Assembly (NCBI RefSeq): GCF_027571405.1
Contig: NZ_CP092968.1
Location: 620,001-684,000, forward strand
DNA length: 64,000 bases
Source of the DNA: Methylocystis parvus OBBP
GTDB lineage: Bacteria; Pseudomonadota; Alphaproteobacteria; Rhizobiales; Beijerinckiaceae
Direction: 5' to 3'
Position 1 is the stretch's first letter. Every line of letters starts with the position of its first letter. A program made the position numbers and the translations under genes. Of this stretch, positions 1 through 8,304 are shown piece by piece. Below the pieces are notes generated by a model. It was not told the DNA's origin, searched no databases, and was given only the letters and a program-made list of their open reading frames with translations.

Positions 1-78
1 TTTTTTTCATACAGCCGAAGTTTCGTAAATATCAGGTGAAACTTGGGCCGCGTCACGTTAACTTAGGAGGCTATATAT

Positions 79-129
79 TTGAAATTCGCGGAGCGTGACC
101 AGCCGGACGGCCATCGCCTGCTGTTATGA
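79..129 (+). other. possible 16-codon leader reading frame
   Basis: A perfect Shine-Dalgarno sequence AGGAGG (65-70) sits 8 bases before a TTG codon at 79 that opens a 16-codon frame ending in TGA at 127-129. That stop overlaps the ATGATG at 126-131, which is in frame with the downstream amidohydrolase gene. This could be a translated leader or simply the best SD of the region serving a start I have misplaced. Evidence is the SD and spacing only; the peptide resembles nothing I know. Confidence 0.2.
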
Positions 130-167
130 TGGGTGGCAGCCGGGCGAAGCCAAGGCGGAACGATCTA

Positions 168-1115
168 ATGAATGGGGTAGAATCAGCGCCGGGAGAAGGG
201 GGCGCGGCCTGCGAACCGCACGAGCCCGAGCTTACGCCGGCTTTCGATGTCGTCGAGCCCGAGGAGCTGCTGTCGCCGCTGGTTTTCTCCTCCCCGCATT
301 CCGGACGGATCTATCCGGCGCGTTTTCTCTCCGCGGCCCGGCTCGACGCGGCGTCGCTCCGCCGGTCTGAGGACGCCTATGTCGACGAGCTGTTCGCGGC
401 GTCCCGCGCCGTGGGCGCGCCGATGCTGCGCGCGCTTTTCCCAAGGGCCTATCTCGACCTCAATCGCGAGCCCTATGAGCTCGACCCCAAATTATTCGAC
501 GGCCCGCTGCCGTCCTTCGCCAACGCCCGCTCGCTGAGGGTGGCGGCGGGGCTCGGCACCATCCCCCGCGTCGTCGCGGATGCGCGCGAGATCTACGCCG
601 CCCGAATCCCGCTCGACGAAGCGTTGCGCCGGATCGAGGCGCTCTACAAGCCTTATCACGCGACGCTTCGCATGCTCATGGAGCGCGCGCAGCGGCGTTT
701 CGGCTTCGCGGTGCTCGTCGATTGCCATTCCATGCCCTCGACCAGCGTGCGCGAGGCCGCGCGCGCTGAAAAGAAGCGTATCGATTTTGTTATCGGCGAC
801 CGCTACGGAGCCAGCGCCGCGCCCGGCGTCATCGACGGAGTCGAGACGCGGCTGCGGGCGAGGGGCTATTTCGTGCAACGCAACCGGCCCTATGCAGGCG
901 GCTTCATCACCGAGCATTTCGGCCGGCCGGCGGCGGGCTGGCACGCGCTTCAGATAGAGATTTCCCGCGGACTCTATATGGATGAGGCGACGCTGGAGAA
1001 GAATGCGCGTTTCGCCTCTGTCGTCGCCGATCTTTCGGAGATCGTCGCCGGGCTCGCACAGGATGTCGAGCAGGATGAAACCCTCGGCGGCTCCCGCCGC
1101 ATGGCCGCCGAGTAG
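168..1115 (+). CDS. N-formylglutamate amidohydrolase family protein
   Basis: Predicted zinc-dependent hydrolase of the FGase family (PF05013), which releases formate or related groups from N-formyl-L-glutamate at the end of some histidine degradation routes. The N-terminal third carries the family pattern FSSPHSGRIYP, followed by a SEDAYVDELF block and, near the middle, VDCHSMPS, which hold the likely metal-binding and catalytic His and Asp residues. From ATG 168 the protein is 315 residues, normal for the family, and AAGGCGGA lies about 8 bases upstream. An in-frame ATGATG at 126-131 would add 14 residues. No hut genes lie beside it, so the substrate may be another N-acylated amino acid. It is followed after 27 bases by a HisN-type phosphatase, suggesting co-transcription. 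Confidence 0.88.
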   Translation: MNGVESAPGEGGAACEPHEPELTPAFDVVEPEELLSPLVFSSPHSGRIYPARFLSAARLDAASLRRSEDAYVDELFAASRAVGAPMLRALFPRAYLDLNREPYELDPKLFDGPLPSFANARSLRVAAGLGTIPRVVADAREIYAARIPLDEALRRIEALYKPYHATLRMLMERAQRRFGFAVLVDCHSMPSTSVREAARAEKKRIDFVIGDRYGASAAPGVIDGVETRLRARGYFVQRNRPYAGGFITEHFGRPAAGWHALQIEISRGLYMDEATLEKNARFASVVADLSEIVAGLAQDVEQDETLGGSRRMAAE

Positions 1116-1142
1116 AACTCCGTCCGCTTCGCTGGAGAGGCA

Positions 1143-1946
1143 ATGACCGTCGTCGATTTCGAACGTTTCGTGGAGGAGCTCGCCGACGTCTCGGGCGAGG
1201 CGATCATGCCGTTTTTCCGCACGGCCATCGCCGCGGACGACAAGGCGCATGGCGGCGTCTTCGATCCGGTGACGGAGGCCGACCGCGCCGCCGAACTTTC
1301 CATGCGTCGCCTGATCGAACGCGCCTTTCCGGGCCACGGAATCATCGGCGAGGAGTTCGGCGCGAAAAATGAGAATGCCGAATATGTCTGGGTCCTTGAT
1401 CCGATCGACGGCACCAAGAGCTTCATTTCGGGCTTTCCCACCTGGGGCACGCTGATCGGCCTGCAGCATCACGGCCGGCCTTGCTATGGGCTGATGCACC
1501 AGCCCTTCACCCGCGAGCGCTTCCATGGCGACGGCGAGGCGGCCTATTGGCGCGGGCCTTCTCGCCATGGCAAGGCGCAGGAGGAGCGGCGAAAGCTCGT
1601 CGTGCGCCCATGTGCGAAGCTCTCGCAGGCGACGCTGATGACGACCTCCCCCTTGCTGATCGAACCGGGATTGCGCGAGAGCTTTCACCGCGTCGAGGCG
1701 GAGGTGCGGCTCTCGCGCTATGGCGGCGATTGCTACGCCTATTGCGCGCTGGCCGCGGGCCATGTCGATCTCGTCATCGAGGCGGGACTCAACGCCTATG
1801 ACATCGTCGCGCTGATCCCGATCATCGAAGGCGCGGGGGGCGTGGTGACGACCTGGGACGGCGGCGATCCGTCAAAGGGCGGCGCGATCGTCGCGGCGAG
1901 CGACAGAGCGCTGCACGAGGCGGCGGTTCGGTTGTTGGGTGGGTAG
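1143..1946 (+). CDS. hisN: histidinol-phosphatase (HisN-type, inositol monophosphatase family)
   Basis: Mg-dependent phosphatase of the inositol monophosphatase superfamily, 267 residues. The metal-binding motifs are visible: GEE at residues 69-71, DPIDGTKSF at 86-94 and the C-terminal block around AYDIVAL. The combination of DPIDGTKSFISGFPTWGTLIGL and the overall length fits the HisN clade, which hydrolyses L-histidinol phosphate in the histidine pathway of many alphaproteobacteria, better than SuhB or CysQ. The start ATG 1143 follows GGAGAGG at 1133-1139. The gene sits directly after the amidohydrolase, perhaps one unit. The exact substrate (histidinol phosphate or inositol phosphate) cannot be fixed from sequence alone. 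Confidence 0.82.
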   Translation: MTVVDFERFVEELADVSGEAIMPFFRTAIAADDKAHGGVFDPVTEADRAAELSMRRLIERAFPGHGIIGEEFGAKNENAEYVWVLDPIDGTKSFISGFPTWGTLIGLQHHGRPCYGLMHQPFTRERFHGDGEAAYWRGPSRHGKAQEERRKLVVRPCAKLSQATLMTTSPLLIEPGLRESFHRVEAEVRLSRYGGDCYAYCALAAGHVDLVIEAGLNAYDIVALIPIIEGAGGVVTTWDGGDPSKGGAIVAASDRALHEAAVRLLGG

Positions 1947-2053
1947 AGGAAGCGCGTCCACCCTTAGGTTAGCCTGATTACGCCTGATTTATTGAGACAG
2001 CCAAAGCAAAAGTAGCGTCACGACGCCGAAGGCGCGCGGCGACCGTGACATTC

Positions 2054-2121
2054 TATAACGGGTCCAAGATTCCGGTCGATATTTTCCGGATCGGCTAACG
2101 CTGACGCGCTTACCCGTTATA
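2054..2121. repeat. 10-bp inverted repeat, 48-bp spacer
   Basis: TATAACGGGT at 2054-2063 is matched exactly by its reverse complement ACCCGTTATA at 2112-2121. It lies in the 335-base gene-free stretch 1947-2281, which also holds the 15-bp direct repeat at 2157. It may be a footprint of an old insertion or an operator-like dyad; nothing else in this stretch looks coding. Confidence 0.4.
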
Positions 2122-2156
2122 TCCGCCGCGAATGATGGCGGCCTCTCACATGCGCA

Positions 2157-2186
2157 ATGCCTAGCAATAAAATGCCTAGCAATAAA
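2157..2186. repeat. tandem 15-bp direct repeat
   Basis: Two exact head-to-tail copies of ATGCCTAGCAATAAA occupy 2157-2171 and 2172-2186. The segment is AT-rich compared with its surroundings and lies about 95 bases upstream of the membrane-protein start at 2282. It may be a slippage product in the untranslated leader; it has no recognised function. Confidence 0.7.
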
Positions 2187-2281
2187 AAGTGCTGTCGCGC
2201 CTGCGCTTTACTTAAATCCAACGCTGCGTCAACATCCCCTCGGCTGGGAAACTCCAATACGTCTTTTAAGGAGTTCGCCTC

Positions 2282-2845
2282 ATGCAAGACGCTTCGATCG
2301 ACTCTCGCCAAGTCGAAAAACCGAGCGAGAATGGTGGAAAGGCCGGCTGGTTGCGCGGCCGTCTGCCTTATCTCGTCGTCCTGGCGCTCGCAATATTGGG
2401 CGTCGCTTATACGAGCGCGACGGGCCGTCCGTTATACGGCTATTGGGAATTTCTGGCTCTGGCGATCGGCGCGGCCTGCGTCGCATTGGGATGGCGCCGG
2501 GCGAACGACGCCGAGGCGCGCAGGCGGCTTATGACGACGCAGGCGCTGCATTGGCTCGCCTTCTTGATCGCAATGAACATTCTCTTGTGGCCGGCGGTGA
2601 ATACTTTCCTCAACGGGCCGGCGACGGGGTTGGCGCTCTTGCTCCTGCTGGCCCTCGGGACTTTTGTCGCCGGCGTTTATGTGTCCTCTGACATCGCAAT
2701 CCTCGGCGTTGTTCTCGCCTTGAGCGTACCCGCGCTGGCGTGGCTGAAGCAGTCGGCGCTGGTCCTGGCGCTGCTGGGACTGGTGATCGGCGGTCTGGCT
2801 GTCTTCTTTCGTCCAGAGTCGAGTCAAGGCAAAGTGACAGGCTAG
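2282..2845 (+). CDS. hypothetical multi-pass membrane protein
   Basis: A 187-residue protein that I do not recognise. After a polar N-terminus of about 27 residues it shows five to six hydrophobic segments (roughly 28-46, 54-72, 87-105, 110-132, 136-150, 152-172), so it is an inner-membrane protein with little soluble mass. The start is well supported: AAGGAG at 2269-2274 lies 7 bases before ATG 2282. The AI-2E transporter gene starts 56 bases after its stop on the same strand, so the two are probably co-transcribed, perhaps for membrane transport or stress. There are no catalytic motifs. Confidence 0.7.
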   Translation: MQDASIDSRQVEKPSENGGKAGWLRGRLPYLVVLALAILGVAYTSATGRPLYGYWEFLALAIGAACVALGWRRANDAEARRRLMTTQALHWLAFLIAMNILLWPAVNTFLNGPATGLALLLLLALGTFVAGVYVSSDIAILGVVLALSVPALAWLKQSALVLALLGLVIGGLAVFFRPESSQGKVTG

Positions 2846-2862
2846 CCCTTACGGCGCAGGCA

Positions 2863-2894
2863 CAAGAGCGGTGCAGGCCCAAGAGCGGTGCAGG
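2863..2894. repeat. 15-bp direct repeat with 2-bp spacer
   Basis: CAAGAGCGGTGCAGG occurs at 2863-2877 and again at 2880-2894, in the short gap between the membrane protein and the AI-2E transporter. The second copy ends just before the SD-like GGGGCGA of the transporter gene. Confidence 0.7.
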
Positions 2895-2901
2895 GGGCGA
2901 A

Positions 2902-3945
2902 ATGAAGAGCGCCTTTCCGTCTTCGAGCGGCGACGTGCAGAGTAGCGACGCTCCGGCGTGGGCGCGACGGGCCTTTATCGTCGCCGGGATTTTGTTCGCC
3001 GCGTCATTCGGCATCGTGGCGCTGTGGCGGCTCAATGATTTGCTGCCGGTCGCCTTCGCAACGGTCTTGCTTTCCGTCGCCTGGCGCGGAGCCGCCGAAG
3101 GTCTCGCCAAGCGCTTCGGGCTGTCGCCGGGCGTCTGGCTTCTTTTGGTCGCGCTCGGCCTATGTGGCTTCGGCGCTCTCTCCATTATGCTTTTCGGCCG
3201 CCAGTTGATGCAGCAATACGATGAAATGGCCCTCGATATTCCGGCCGCCATCGCGCTCATCAGGAAAGCGGTCGAAGAGCACCCTTGGGGACGCTTTGTC
3301 GAAGCGGCGATAGGTTGGGATTCCGTCAAGTCGATAACGCCGGTCGCCCGGCAGCTCGGAGCGATTTTGGGCTCGCTGGGGAGCGCGCTCGCTTTTGCCG
3401 TTTCGGGGATTATCGGCGCGGCCTATCTGGTCTCCGATCCGCAGGGACATATTGCCGGCGTGCTCTCCCTGACGCCGCCGTCATACCGTGGCAGGATGTC
3501 CGCGTTCCTGGAACGATCGGGCTCCTCGCTACGTCAGTGGCTCGTCATCCAGCTTTACGTCGTCGCCATGAACGCTGCATTCGCAGGCGCGGCGCTCTGG
3601 GCTTTCAATGTTCCCGCGCCATTGGCGCTCGCTTCGATCAGCGGGCTTCTCGCCTTCATTCCCTATTTCGGATCGATCGTGGCGATCGTCGTCGCCGGAT
3701 TGGTCGCTCTTCCGCATGGGATTGGAACCGCCGCGCTCGCCGCACTGGCGGTGGGAGGCGCGAGCTTCATTGAAGGCTATTTGATCACGCCGATCTTGCA
3801 GAGCCGTTCGCTGATGGTCCGGCCGGTGGTGTTGCTCTTTTTCCTGCTCGTCTTCGGCAAGATCTACGGGGCGATTGGCGTCGCTTTAGCGGTGCCTGCG
3901 ACAGTCGTTCTTTATGTCGCCTGGGATGTGTTCCTCAATAAATGA
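2902..3945 (+). CDS. AI-2E family transporter (PerM-like)
   Basis: Integral membrane protein of the AI-2E/PerM transporter family (PF01594), 347 residues from ATG 2902. An open frame runs further upstream to 2740 but would overlap the preceding gene; GGGGCGA just before 2902 supports the shorter start. The pattern is typical of the family: two close N-terminal membrane segments, a third, a long soluble loop, then a C-terminal set with the block LLAFIPYFGSIVAIVVAGLVAL and the GxSFIEGYLITPIL motif. Members export small molecules or act in ion antiport; substrates are mostly unknown, so the AI-2 name should not be taken literally. It probably forms a pair with the membrane protein upstream. Confidence 0.9.
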   Translation: MKSAFPSSSGDVQSSDAPAWARRAFIVAGILFAASFGIVALWRLNDLLPVAFATVLLSVAWRGAAEGLAKRFGLSPGVWLLLVALGLCGFGALSIMLFGRQLMQQYDEMALDIPAAIALIRKAVEEHPWGRFVEAAIGWDSVKSITPVARQLGAILGSLGSALAFAVSGIIGAAYLVSDPQGHIAGVLSLTPPSYRGRMSAFLERSGSSLRQWLVIQLYVVAMNAAFAGAALWAFNVPAPLALASISGLLAFIPYFGSIVAIVVAGLVALPHGIGTAALAALAVGGASFIEGYLITPILQSRSLMVRPVVLLFFLLVFGKIYGAIGVALAVPATVVLYVAWDVFLNK

Positions 3946-3962
3946 TAACGGCGGAACGCCAG

Positions 3963-4907
3963 CTATGCCCTCCCCATTCCCGGCACAAAGGCGTCGAACG
4001 CTTTCCAGAACTGCTCCCGCAATTCGTCGCGCTCCATCAAAATTTCATGCTTGGCGCCGGGGATCGGCACGAGCGCGCCATTATTGAGATTCTGCGCGAA
4101 ACGTTCGATGGCGGGGTTGGACACGACATTTTCCAGGCCGGCCGAGTAGGCGAGGATGGGCGTGCGGATGCTGCGCGCATATTCGGGCGCGGCGAAGCGG
4201 TTCATCAGTCGGAAGGCTGCGTTGACCCAGCCGATCGTGGGGTCGCCGATGACGAGGGACGGAGCGGCGCGCACAATGCCGGCGTTGCGCGCGAAGCGAA
4301 CGGGATCGGTCGTCAGCTTGTTTCCCTCGAACGGCAGTTCGAGATAATTCCTCCCGCCGCCGAAAGGAATAAACTGGCCGCCGAGGCCCAGCATGTCGAG
4401 CGTATCCGCGAGCCAGCGCGCGCCGCGCGGAAAGACGAGATTGGCGAGATCGACCATTGGCGCTGTGACGACCATGCGCTCGAAGGGCGGACGGCTGGAA
4501 TGGGCCATGTCCAGCATGATCGCGCCGCCCATTGAATGGGCGAGGGCGAACCAGGGCTGCGGCCTCGGCGCGAGCACTTGCGCGACGAAAACTTCCAGAT
4601 CGCGCTGATATTGGGAAAAGTCGTCGACATGACCCTTGCGCGGATCGTCCAATTCGCGCTCCGAACCCGCCTGACCGCGCCAGTCGAGCGCAACGACGTC
4701 GAAGCCGCGCTGGCGCAGGTCTTCGATCGTCTCGAAATATTTCTCGATGAATTCATTGTGGCCCTGGAAGACCGCGACCGTCCCCCGCGCGGAGCCGGGG
4801 GCAGGGAAGGTCGCGGCGCGCAGGCGCGCGCCGTCATAGCTTTTCAATTGATGGACGAGGGCGCCGTCGGGGATGGGATTTTCCGGCGTCGCGACCAGTT
4901 CCAGCAT
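3963..4907 (-). CDS. alpha/beta hydrolase, lysophospholipase (PldB-like)
   Basis: Serine hydrolase of the Hydrolase_4/serine aminopeptidase S33 group, 314 residues. The sequence shows the oxyanion-region motif VFQGHNEFIEKY, then LDWRGQAGSER, the nucleophile elbow AHSMGG (serine near the middle), an acidic residue in the SAGLENVV region and the catalytic histidine in the GAKHEILME block. This arrangement matches the bacterial lysophospholipase L2/monoacylglycerol lipase type, which hydrolyses lysophospholipids or monoglycerides. It has no signal peptide, so a cytoplasmic or membrane-associated location is likely. It converges with the AI-2E gene (17-bp gap). The 219-base stretch 4908-5126 holds no convincing gene. 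Confidence 0.85.
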   Translation of the reverse strand: MLELVATPENPIPDGALVHQLKSYDGARLRAATFPAPGSARGTVAVFQGHNEFIEKYFETIEDLRQRGFDVVALDWRGQAGSERELDDPRKGHVDDFSQYQRDLEVFVAQVLAPRPQPWFALAHSMGGAIMLDMAHSSRPPFERMVVTAPMVDLANLVFPRGARWLADTLDMLGLGGQFIPFGGGRNYLELPFEGNKLTTDPVRFARNAGIVRAAPSLVIGDPTIGWVNAAFRLMNRFAAPEYARSIRTPILAYSAGLENVVSNPAIERFAQNLNNGALVPIPGAKHEILMERDELREQFWKAFDAFVPGMGRA

Positions 4908-5126
4908 GTCTTCTCCGTGGCGCCGAGCGCATTACGCAAAAAAGCGACAAGCGCGCGAGCGCAGCCGAATCTCAGGCCGGCATAGTGCATCTTCGGCGCA
5001 ATGTCGAAAAGCGCGGCGGGCGTGGCTCGGGTGGTCACATGGATTTTAGCCGGGATCGCCAGAAATGCGCGCGAAGCGAAGCGCTTAGCGACGCCTGCCG
5101 GGCGGCGCCGGCGCTCACGCGCAATT

Positions 5127-5693
5127 TCAGTTCCCGCAAAAGGCGGCGAGGCGTTCCGGCTCGGCGATATTCATCTTGCCGCTGATGATCGCCTTGACCG
5201 CGCCGGTCTCGTCTATGAGGTAATGGGTCGGCGTCACGACGCCGCCTTCCTTGGTCAGGCCATAGAATGCGACGGCCGCTTTCGCCTTGTCGGGTTCCGC
5301 GTTCACCGTGTCGGCGATGCGGTAGATCTTCCAGGGCAGGCCGTAGGTTCTGAACTTGGCGAGATCTTTCGGATAGTCTTTCCGCATGGACGAGACGAAG
5401 ACGACGTTCCAGCGATCGGGGCAGGCTTTCGCCAGAGCCTTATAGCCCGGCGCCTCGGCCAGGCAGTTGGGACACCAATGCGCCCAGATCGAGACGAAGG
5501 TCGGCCTGCCATTACCCATTGTCGCGCGCAGGTCGAAAGGCTGGCCCTTTTCGTCCACGAGATCGATCTGGCGCAGCGAGGATTTCATTTCCTCTTCGGT
5601 GGCCATCCGCTCGACCTTCATGCCCAATATCTCGGCCCTCGCGGGCGCGACGGCGAAGAGGAGCGCGAACAGGGTCTTCAGAAAGCGCGCCAT
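5127..5693 (-). CDS. TlpA-like periplasmic thioredoxin-fold protein
   Basis: A 188-residue exported protein with an N-terminal signal peptide (about residues 1-20, ending in APARA) and a thioredoxin-like domain of the TlpA/AhpC-TSA type. The redox motif WCPNC lies at residues 73-77, followed by PTHYLID with the cis-proline region. The chosen start ATG 5693 leaves a clean signal peptide; an in-frame start at 5714 adds seven residues. Proteins of this type deliver electrons or metals to periplasmic targets, including CuA assembly. Its place just downstream of an OprC/NosA-type copper receptor on the same strand suggests, by inference, a role in copper handling or metalloprotein maturation. CcdA at 41.4-42.2 kb could be its reductant. 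Confidence 0.8.
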   Translation of the reverse strand: MARFLKTLFALLFAVAPARAEILGMKVERMATEEEMKSSLRQIDLVDEKGQPFDLRATMGNGRPTFVSIWAHWCPNCLAEAPGYKALAKACPDRWNVVFVSSMRKDYPKDLAKFRTYGLPWKIYRIADTVNAEPDKAKAAVAFYGLTKEGGVVTPTHYLIDETGAVKAIISGKMNIAEPERLAAFCGN

Positions 5694-5743
5694 TTGAATT
5701 TCCTTGTCGACCATCTTGCGGCATGGCGACCTTCGGGAAGGGA

Positions 5744-5769
5744 AACCGGGCGGCGGCCGCCACCCGGTT
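5744..5769 (-). terminator. hairpin between receptor and thioredoxin genes
   Basis: AACCGGG at 5744-5750 pairs with CCCGGTT at 5763-5769 around the perfect palindrome GGCGGCCGCC, giving a very stable stem; on the minus-strand transcript it is followed by TTTCCCTT. It lies between the TonB receptor and the TlpA-like gene and could act as a terminator or as an attenuating or stabilising hairpin within one transcript. Confidence 0.4.
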
Positions 5770-5794
5770 GTTATGTCGATGAAGCCGGACGTTT

Positions 5795-8239
5795 TCAGAA
5801 CTTCACATTTGTCGCCACGTAAACGTTCCGGCCCATGCCAGGAACCGGAATGCCCCAGGCCGGCGCGCCGGCGCCGTTGCCCGACATGGTGGCGCCGTAG
5901 CCGACATAGGCGCCGCCCAGAGGCTGATAATAGAAGGCGTTGAAGATGTTTTCCACGCCGACGTCGAAGCGGACGTTACGCCATTCATAGCTGCTGCGCC
6001 AATTGAACAGCGTGTAGCCGTAGGTCTTCAGCTCGTTGCGAGCCTGCTCGATATTGGCCTTGGCGCCGACCACCTGCATTTCGACCAGATTGGTCAATCC
6101 GCCGAACTTCTGCTCGAGCGACAGCTTCGTGTTGACCGGCATGATCTGATAGAGATTGCCCCCCGTCGCGATATTCTGCCCGTTGACGTAGCTGAGGATT
6201 CCTCGGGCCGTGAAGTCGCCGAGCGGCGTGTTCCGCGCGAGAACCGCATGGCCGGAGAGATCCGCGCCGAAAAGGCGGGCGTCCTGATTGACGAACTGGA
6301 GAAAGACGAAGCCGTATGTCGTCACCAGATTGTTGCGCGTCGTCGGCGTGTTCCCGCAGACAGAGAGCGGGCAGCGCTGAACGTCGATGAAGTTGGAGAC
6401 GTAGGTGAAGTAGGGCGTGAAGCGAATTCCCCGCTGGTTGGCCTCGTCATGCCAGTCCGCCGTCGCGCTGACCGTATTCGCGACTTCCGGCTTCAGGTTG
6501 AGATTACCGACATAGAAATTTCCGTCGCCGAACCAGCCGATCATTTCCGCCGGCATGGTGGCCGGCGACCAGGAGTAGCGTTCGTAGAGATTGGGCGACC
6601 GGCTCTTGAGCGAATAGCCGAGCGAGAAGGTCAGCGCGGCGTTCGGCGTATAGGTCGCCTGCGCGGTCGCGTTCCAGTTCTGATCCGTGCGGGCGCGGTT
6701 GGAAATGTTGAACATCGTGGCCGGGAAAAGAGGCGCGGAGTCGTACATCATGACGTTGTAGCCATGCACGGGACCGGCGTTCATCCATACCGTGTCGCTG
6801 CGCAGGCCCACCAGCGTCAGCCATTGGGGGCTCCAGCGCGACTCGAGTTCGGCGAAAGCGTCGAAGCGGTCGCGCCGCCCGTCATTGATGGCGATGAAGG
6901 CGGCCGGCGCCATGCCGCCGGACGTTTTGCCGGCCGGCAGCACGAAGGGCGACGGCGGCCACCATTCATTATAGCGATATTGCTGATATTCCGCGCCCAG
7001 GCGCAGATTGTGAATATTGAACAGGGGAATGTCGGCCTTGGCCTTCACGCCGGTGTTCTGCGCCTTGGTCTCCATCGGCATGCCGGGAGCGAGGACGTTG
7101 TTGAGCGCGCCGTAGTAATATTGTTTGTCCGGGCCGAAATCCATGCCGTGACGGACGGTCTGATGGTAGAACTGCCCCTCAAGCAAGCCCCAGTCATACT
7201 GCCCGTTATAGCGGACGCTCCCCTGAACGCTGCGGTTCAGCGTCATGTCCATGCGCTGGTTCGGGAAGTTCTGATAGGGAATGTGCTGAAAGCCGACATT
7301 CACCTGAAGCTGATGGTTCTCGTGGCGGAAGGCGAGGCTGACGTCGTGATTTTGCGCCTGATAGGAGGTCGAGCCGACCTCGCTCCCTGAAAGCCATGGC
7401 GTGAACTGGTTCAGGCGCGTCAGCGGCAGCGGGACGAATGAGAAGGCGTAGCCGGCCGGCTTGAAGGCTGCGGCCGCGTGGTAATTCTCGGACCGCGAAT
7501 AGGAGCCGTTATAGGTGACGCTGAATCGGTCCGTCGCCGCCGTCGCGGAGAGATGGCCGCCATAGCCATTGCCGTTGCTGCGATAGAAGGCGCCGACTTC
7601 TCCTTTCAGCAGGACCGGCTTGCCGTCCACGTCGAAAGCGAGGGGAGACGGCTCGTTCGCCGTCTGGCCGGGAGCGGCTTTTCCGGAAGAGGCGAAGACG
7701 GGCGATGGCGGGTCGACAATGATGGCGCCGCCAATGCTGTCGCCGCCGACGCTCACGGGAACGACGCCCGAATAGACCTGAATTTTTCCGACCTGCGACG
7801 GAGAAACGTAAGAGAGCGGCGGATTCATGTGATTGGCGCAGGCCGACGCCGCCGGGATGCCGGACACGAGCACGTTCAGCCGATCGTCCGCCAGACCGTG
7901 AATGGCGGGCAGGCGCGAGACGCCGCCGGCTTCATACCAGCTCACGCCGGGCGTGTTCCGCAGGAGCTGCACGGTATCCACGGCCGCCGGCCGTTCGTCG
8001 GCGATTTGGCGCTGATCGATAATTGTCGCGCCGACCGGCTTTGCGGGCTGCGCGAAAGCCGGGATCGCCTGCGGCGGGGCGGCGGCGGGCGCTGAACGCG
8101 TGGCGGCGGTTCTGCGCGCCGCCGCGATGGTGATGTCGGGTAGGGGGGTCTGAGCCAGCACGGCATTTTCGGCGCCGGCAAGCAAGACAATAGCGATCGC
8201 GCCGGCGGATGCGCCGCGCGTCAGGGCATGACGTGACAT
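5795..8239 (-). CDS. TonB-dependent copper receptor (OprC/NosA-like)
   Basis: Outer-membrane TonB-dependent receptor of 814 residues with a signal peptide (about 1-29), a plug domain (about 60-180) and a C-terminal beta-barrel ending in aromatic Phe (YVATNVKF). The plug contains CANHM at residues 134-138, a CxxxM motif, and the barrel contains HGM at 364-366, an HxM motif. This CxxxM plus HxM pair is the copper-binding signature described for OprC of Pseudomonas aeruginosa and its NosA relatives, so copper import is the best functional call. A second cysteine pair (CPLSVCG) lies in a barrel loop. It is flanked on the same strand by a DUF2946 gene upstream and a TlpA-like thioredoxin downstream, a context seen with copper receptors. 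The substrate assignment is inferred from motifs and neighbours. Confidence 0.85.
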   Translation of the reverse strand: MSRHALTRGASAGAIAIVLLAGAENAVLAQTPLPDITIAAARRTAATRSAPAAAPPQAIPAFAQPAKPVGATIIDQRQIADERPAAVDTVQLLRNTPGVSWYEAGGVSRLPAIHGLADDRLNVLVSGIPAASACANHMNPPLSYVSPSQVGKIQVYSGVVPVSVGGDSIGGAIIVDPPSPVFASSGKAAPGQTANEPSPLAFDVDGKPVLLKGEVGAFYRSNGNGYGGHLSATAATDRFSVTYNGSYSRSENYHAAAAFKPAGYAFSFVPLPLTRLNQFTPWLSGSEVGSTSYQAQNHDVSLAFRHENHQLQVNVGFQHIPYQNFPNQRMDMTLNRSVQGSVRYNGQYDWGLLEGQFYHQTVRHGMDFGPDKQYYYGALNNVLAPGMPMETKAQNTGVKAKADIPLFNIHNLRLGAEYQQYRYNEWWPPSPFVLPAGKTSGGMAPAAFIAINDGRRDRFDAFAELESRWSPQWLTLVGLRSDTVWMNAGPVHGYNVMMYDSAPLFPATMFNISNRARTDQNWNATAQATYTPNAALTFSLGYSLKSRSPNLYERYSWSPATMPAEMIGWFGDGNFYVGNLNLKPEVANTVSATADWHDEANQRGIRFTPYFTYVSNFIDVQRCPLSVCGNTPTTRNNLVTTYGFVFLQFVNQDARLFGADLSGHAVLARNTPLGDFTARGILSYVNGQNIATGGNLYQIMPVNTKLSLEQKFGGLTNLVEMQVVGAKANIEQARNELKTYGYTLFNWRSSYEWRNVRFDVGVENIFNAFYYQPLGGAYVGYGATMSGNGAGAPAWGIPVPGMGRNVYVATNVKF

Positions 8240-8304
8240 AACAAGATTCTCCCGATCCGCCGGGGTGCGGCGGCTAAATAGCGATTGGTCGGTTCTTCAG
8301 GGGA

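Noticed and set aside
2117..2311. A 64-codon minus-strand frame upstream of the membrane gene
   Set aside because: Its repeated LLLGI motif derives from the tandem 15-bp repeat; no ribosome site is visible.
6248..7390. A 380-codon plus-strand frame inside the TonB receptor
   Set aside because: It is a shadow of the receptor gene, whose motifs are clear; the product is Arg/Val/Glu-rich and unlike any family.
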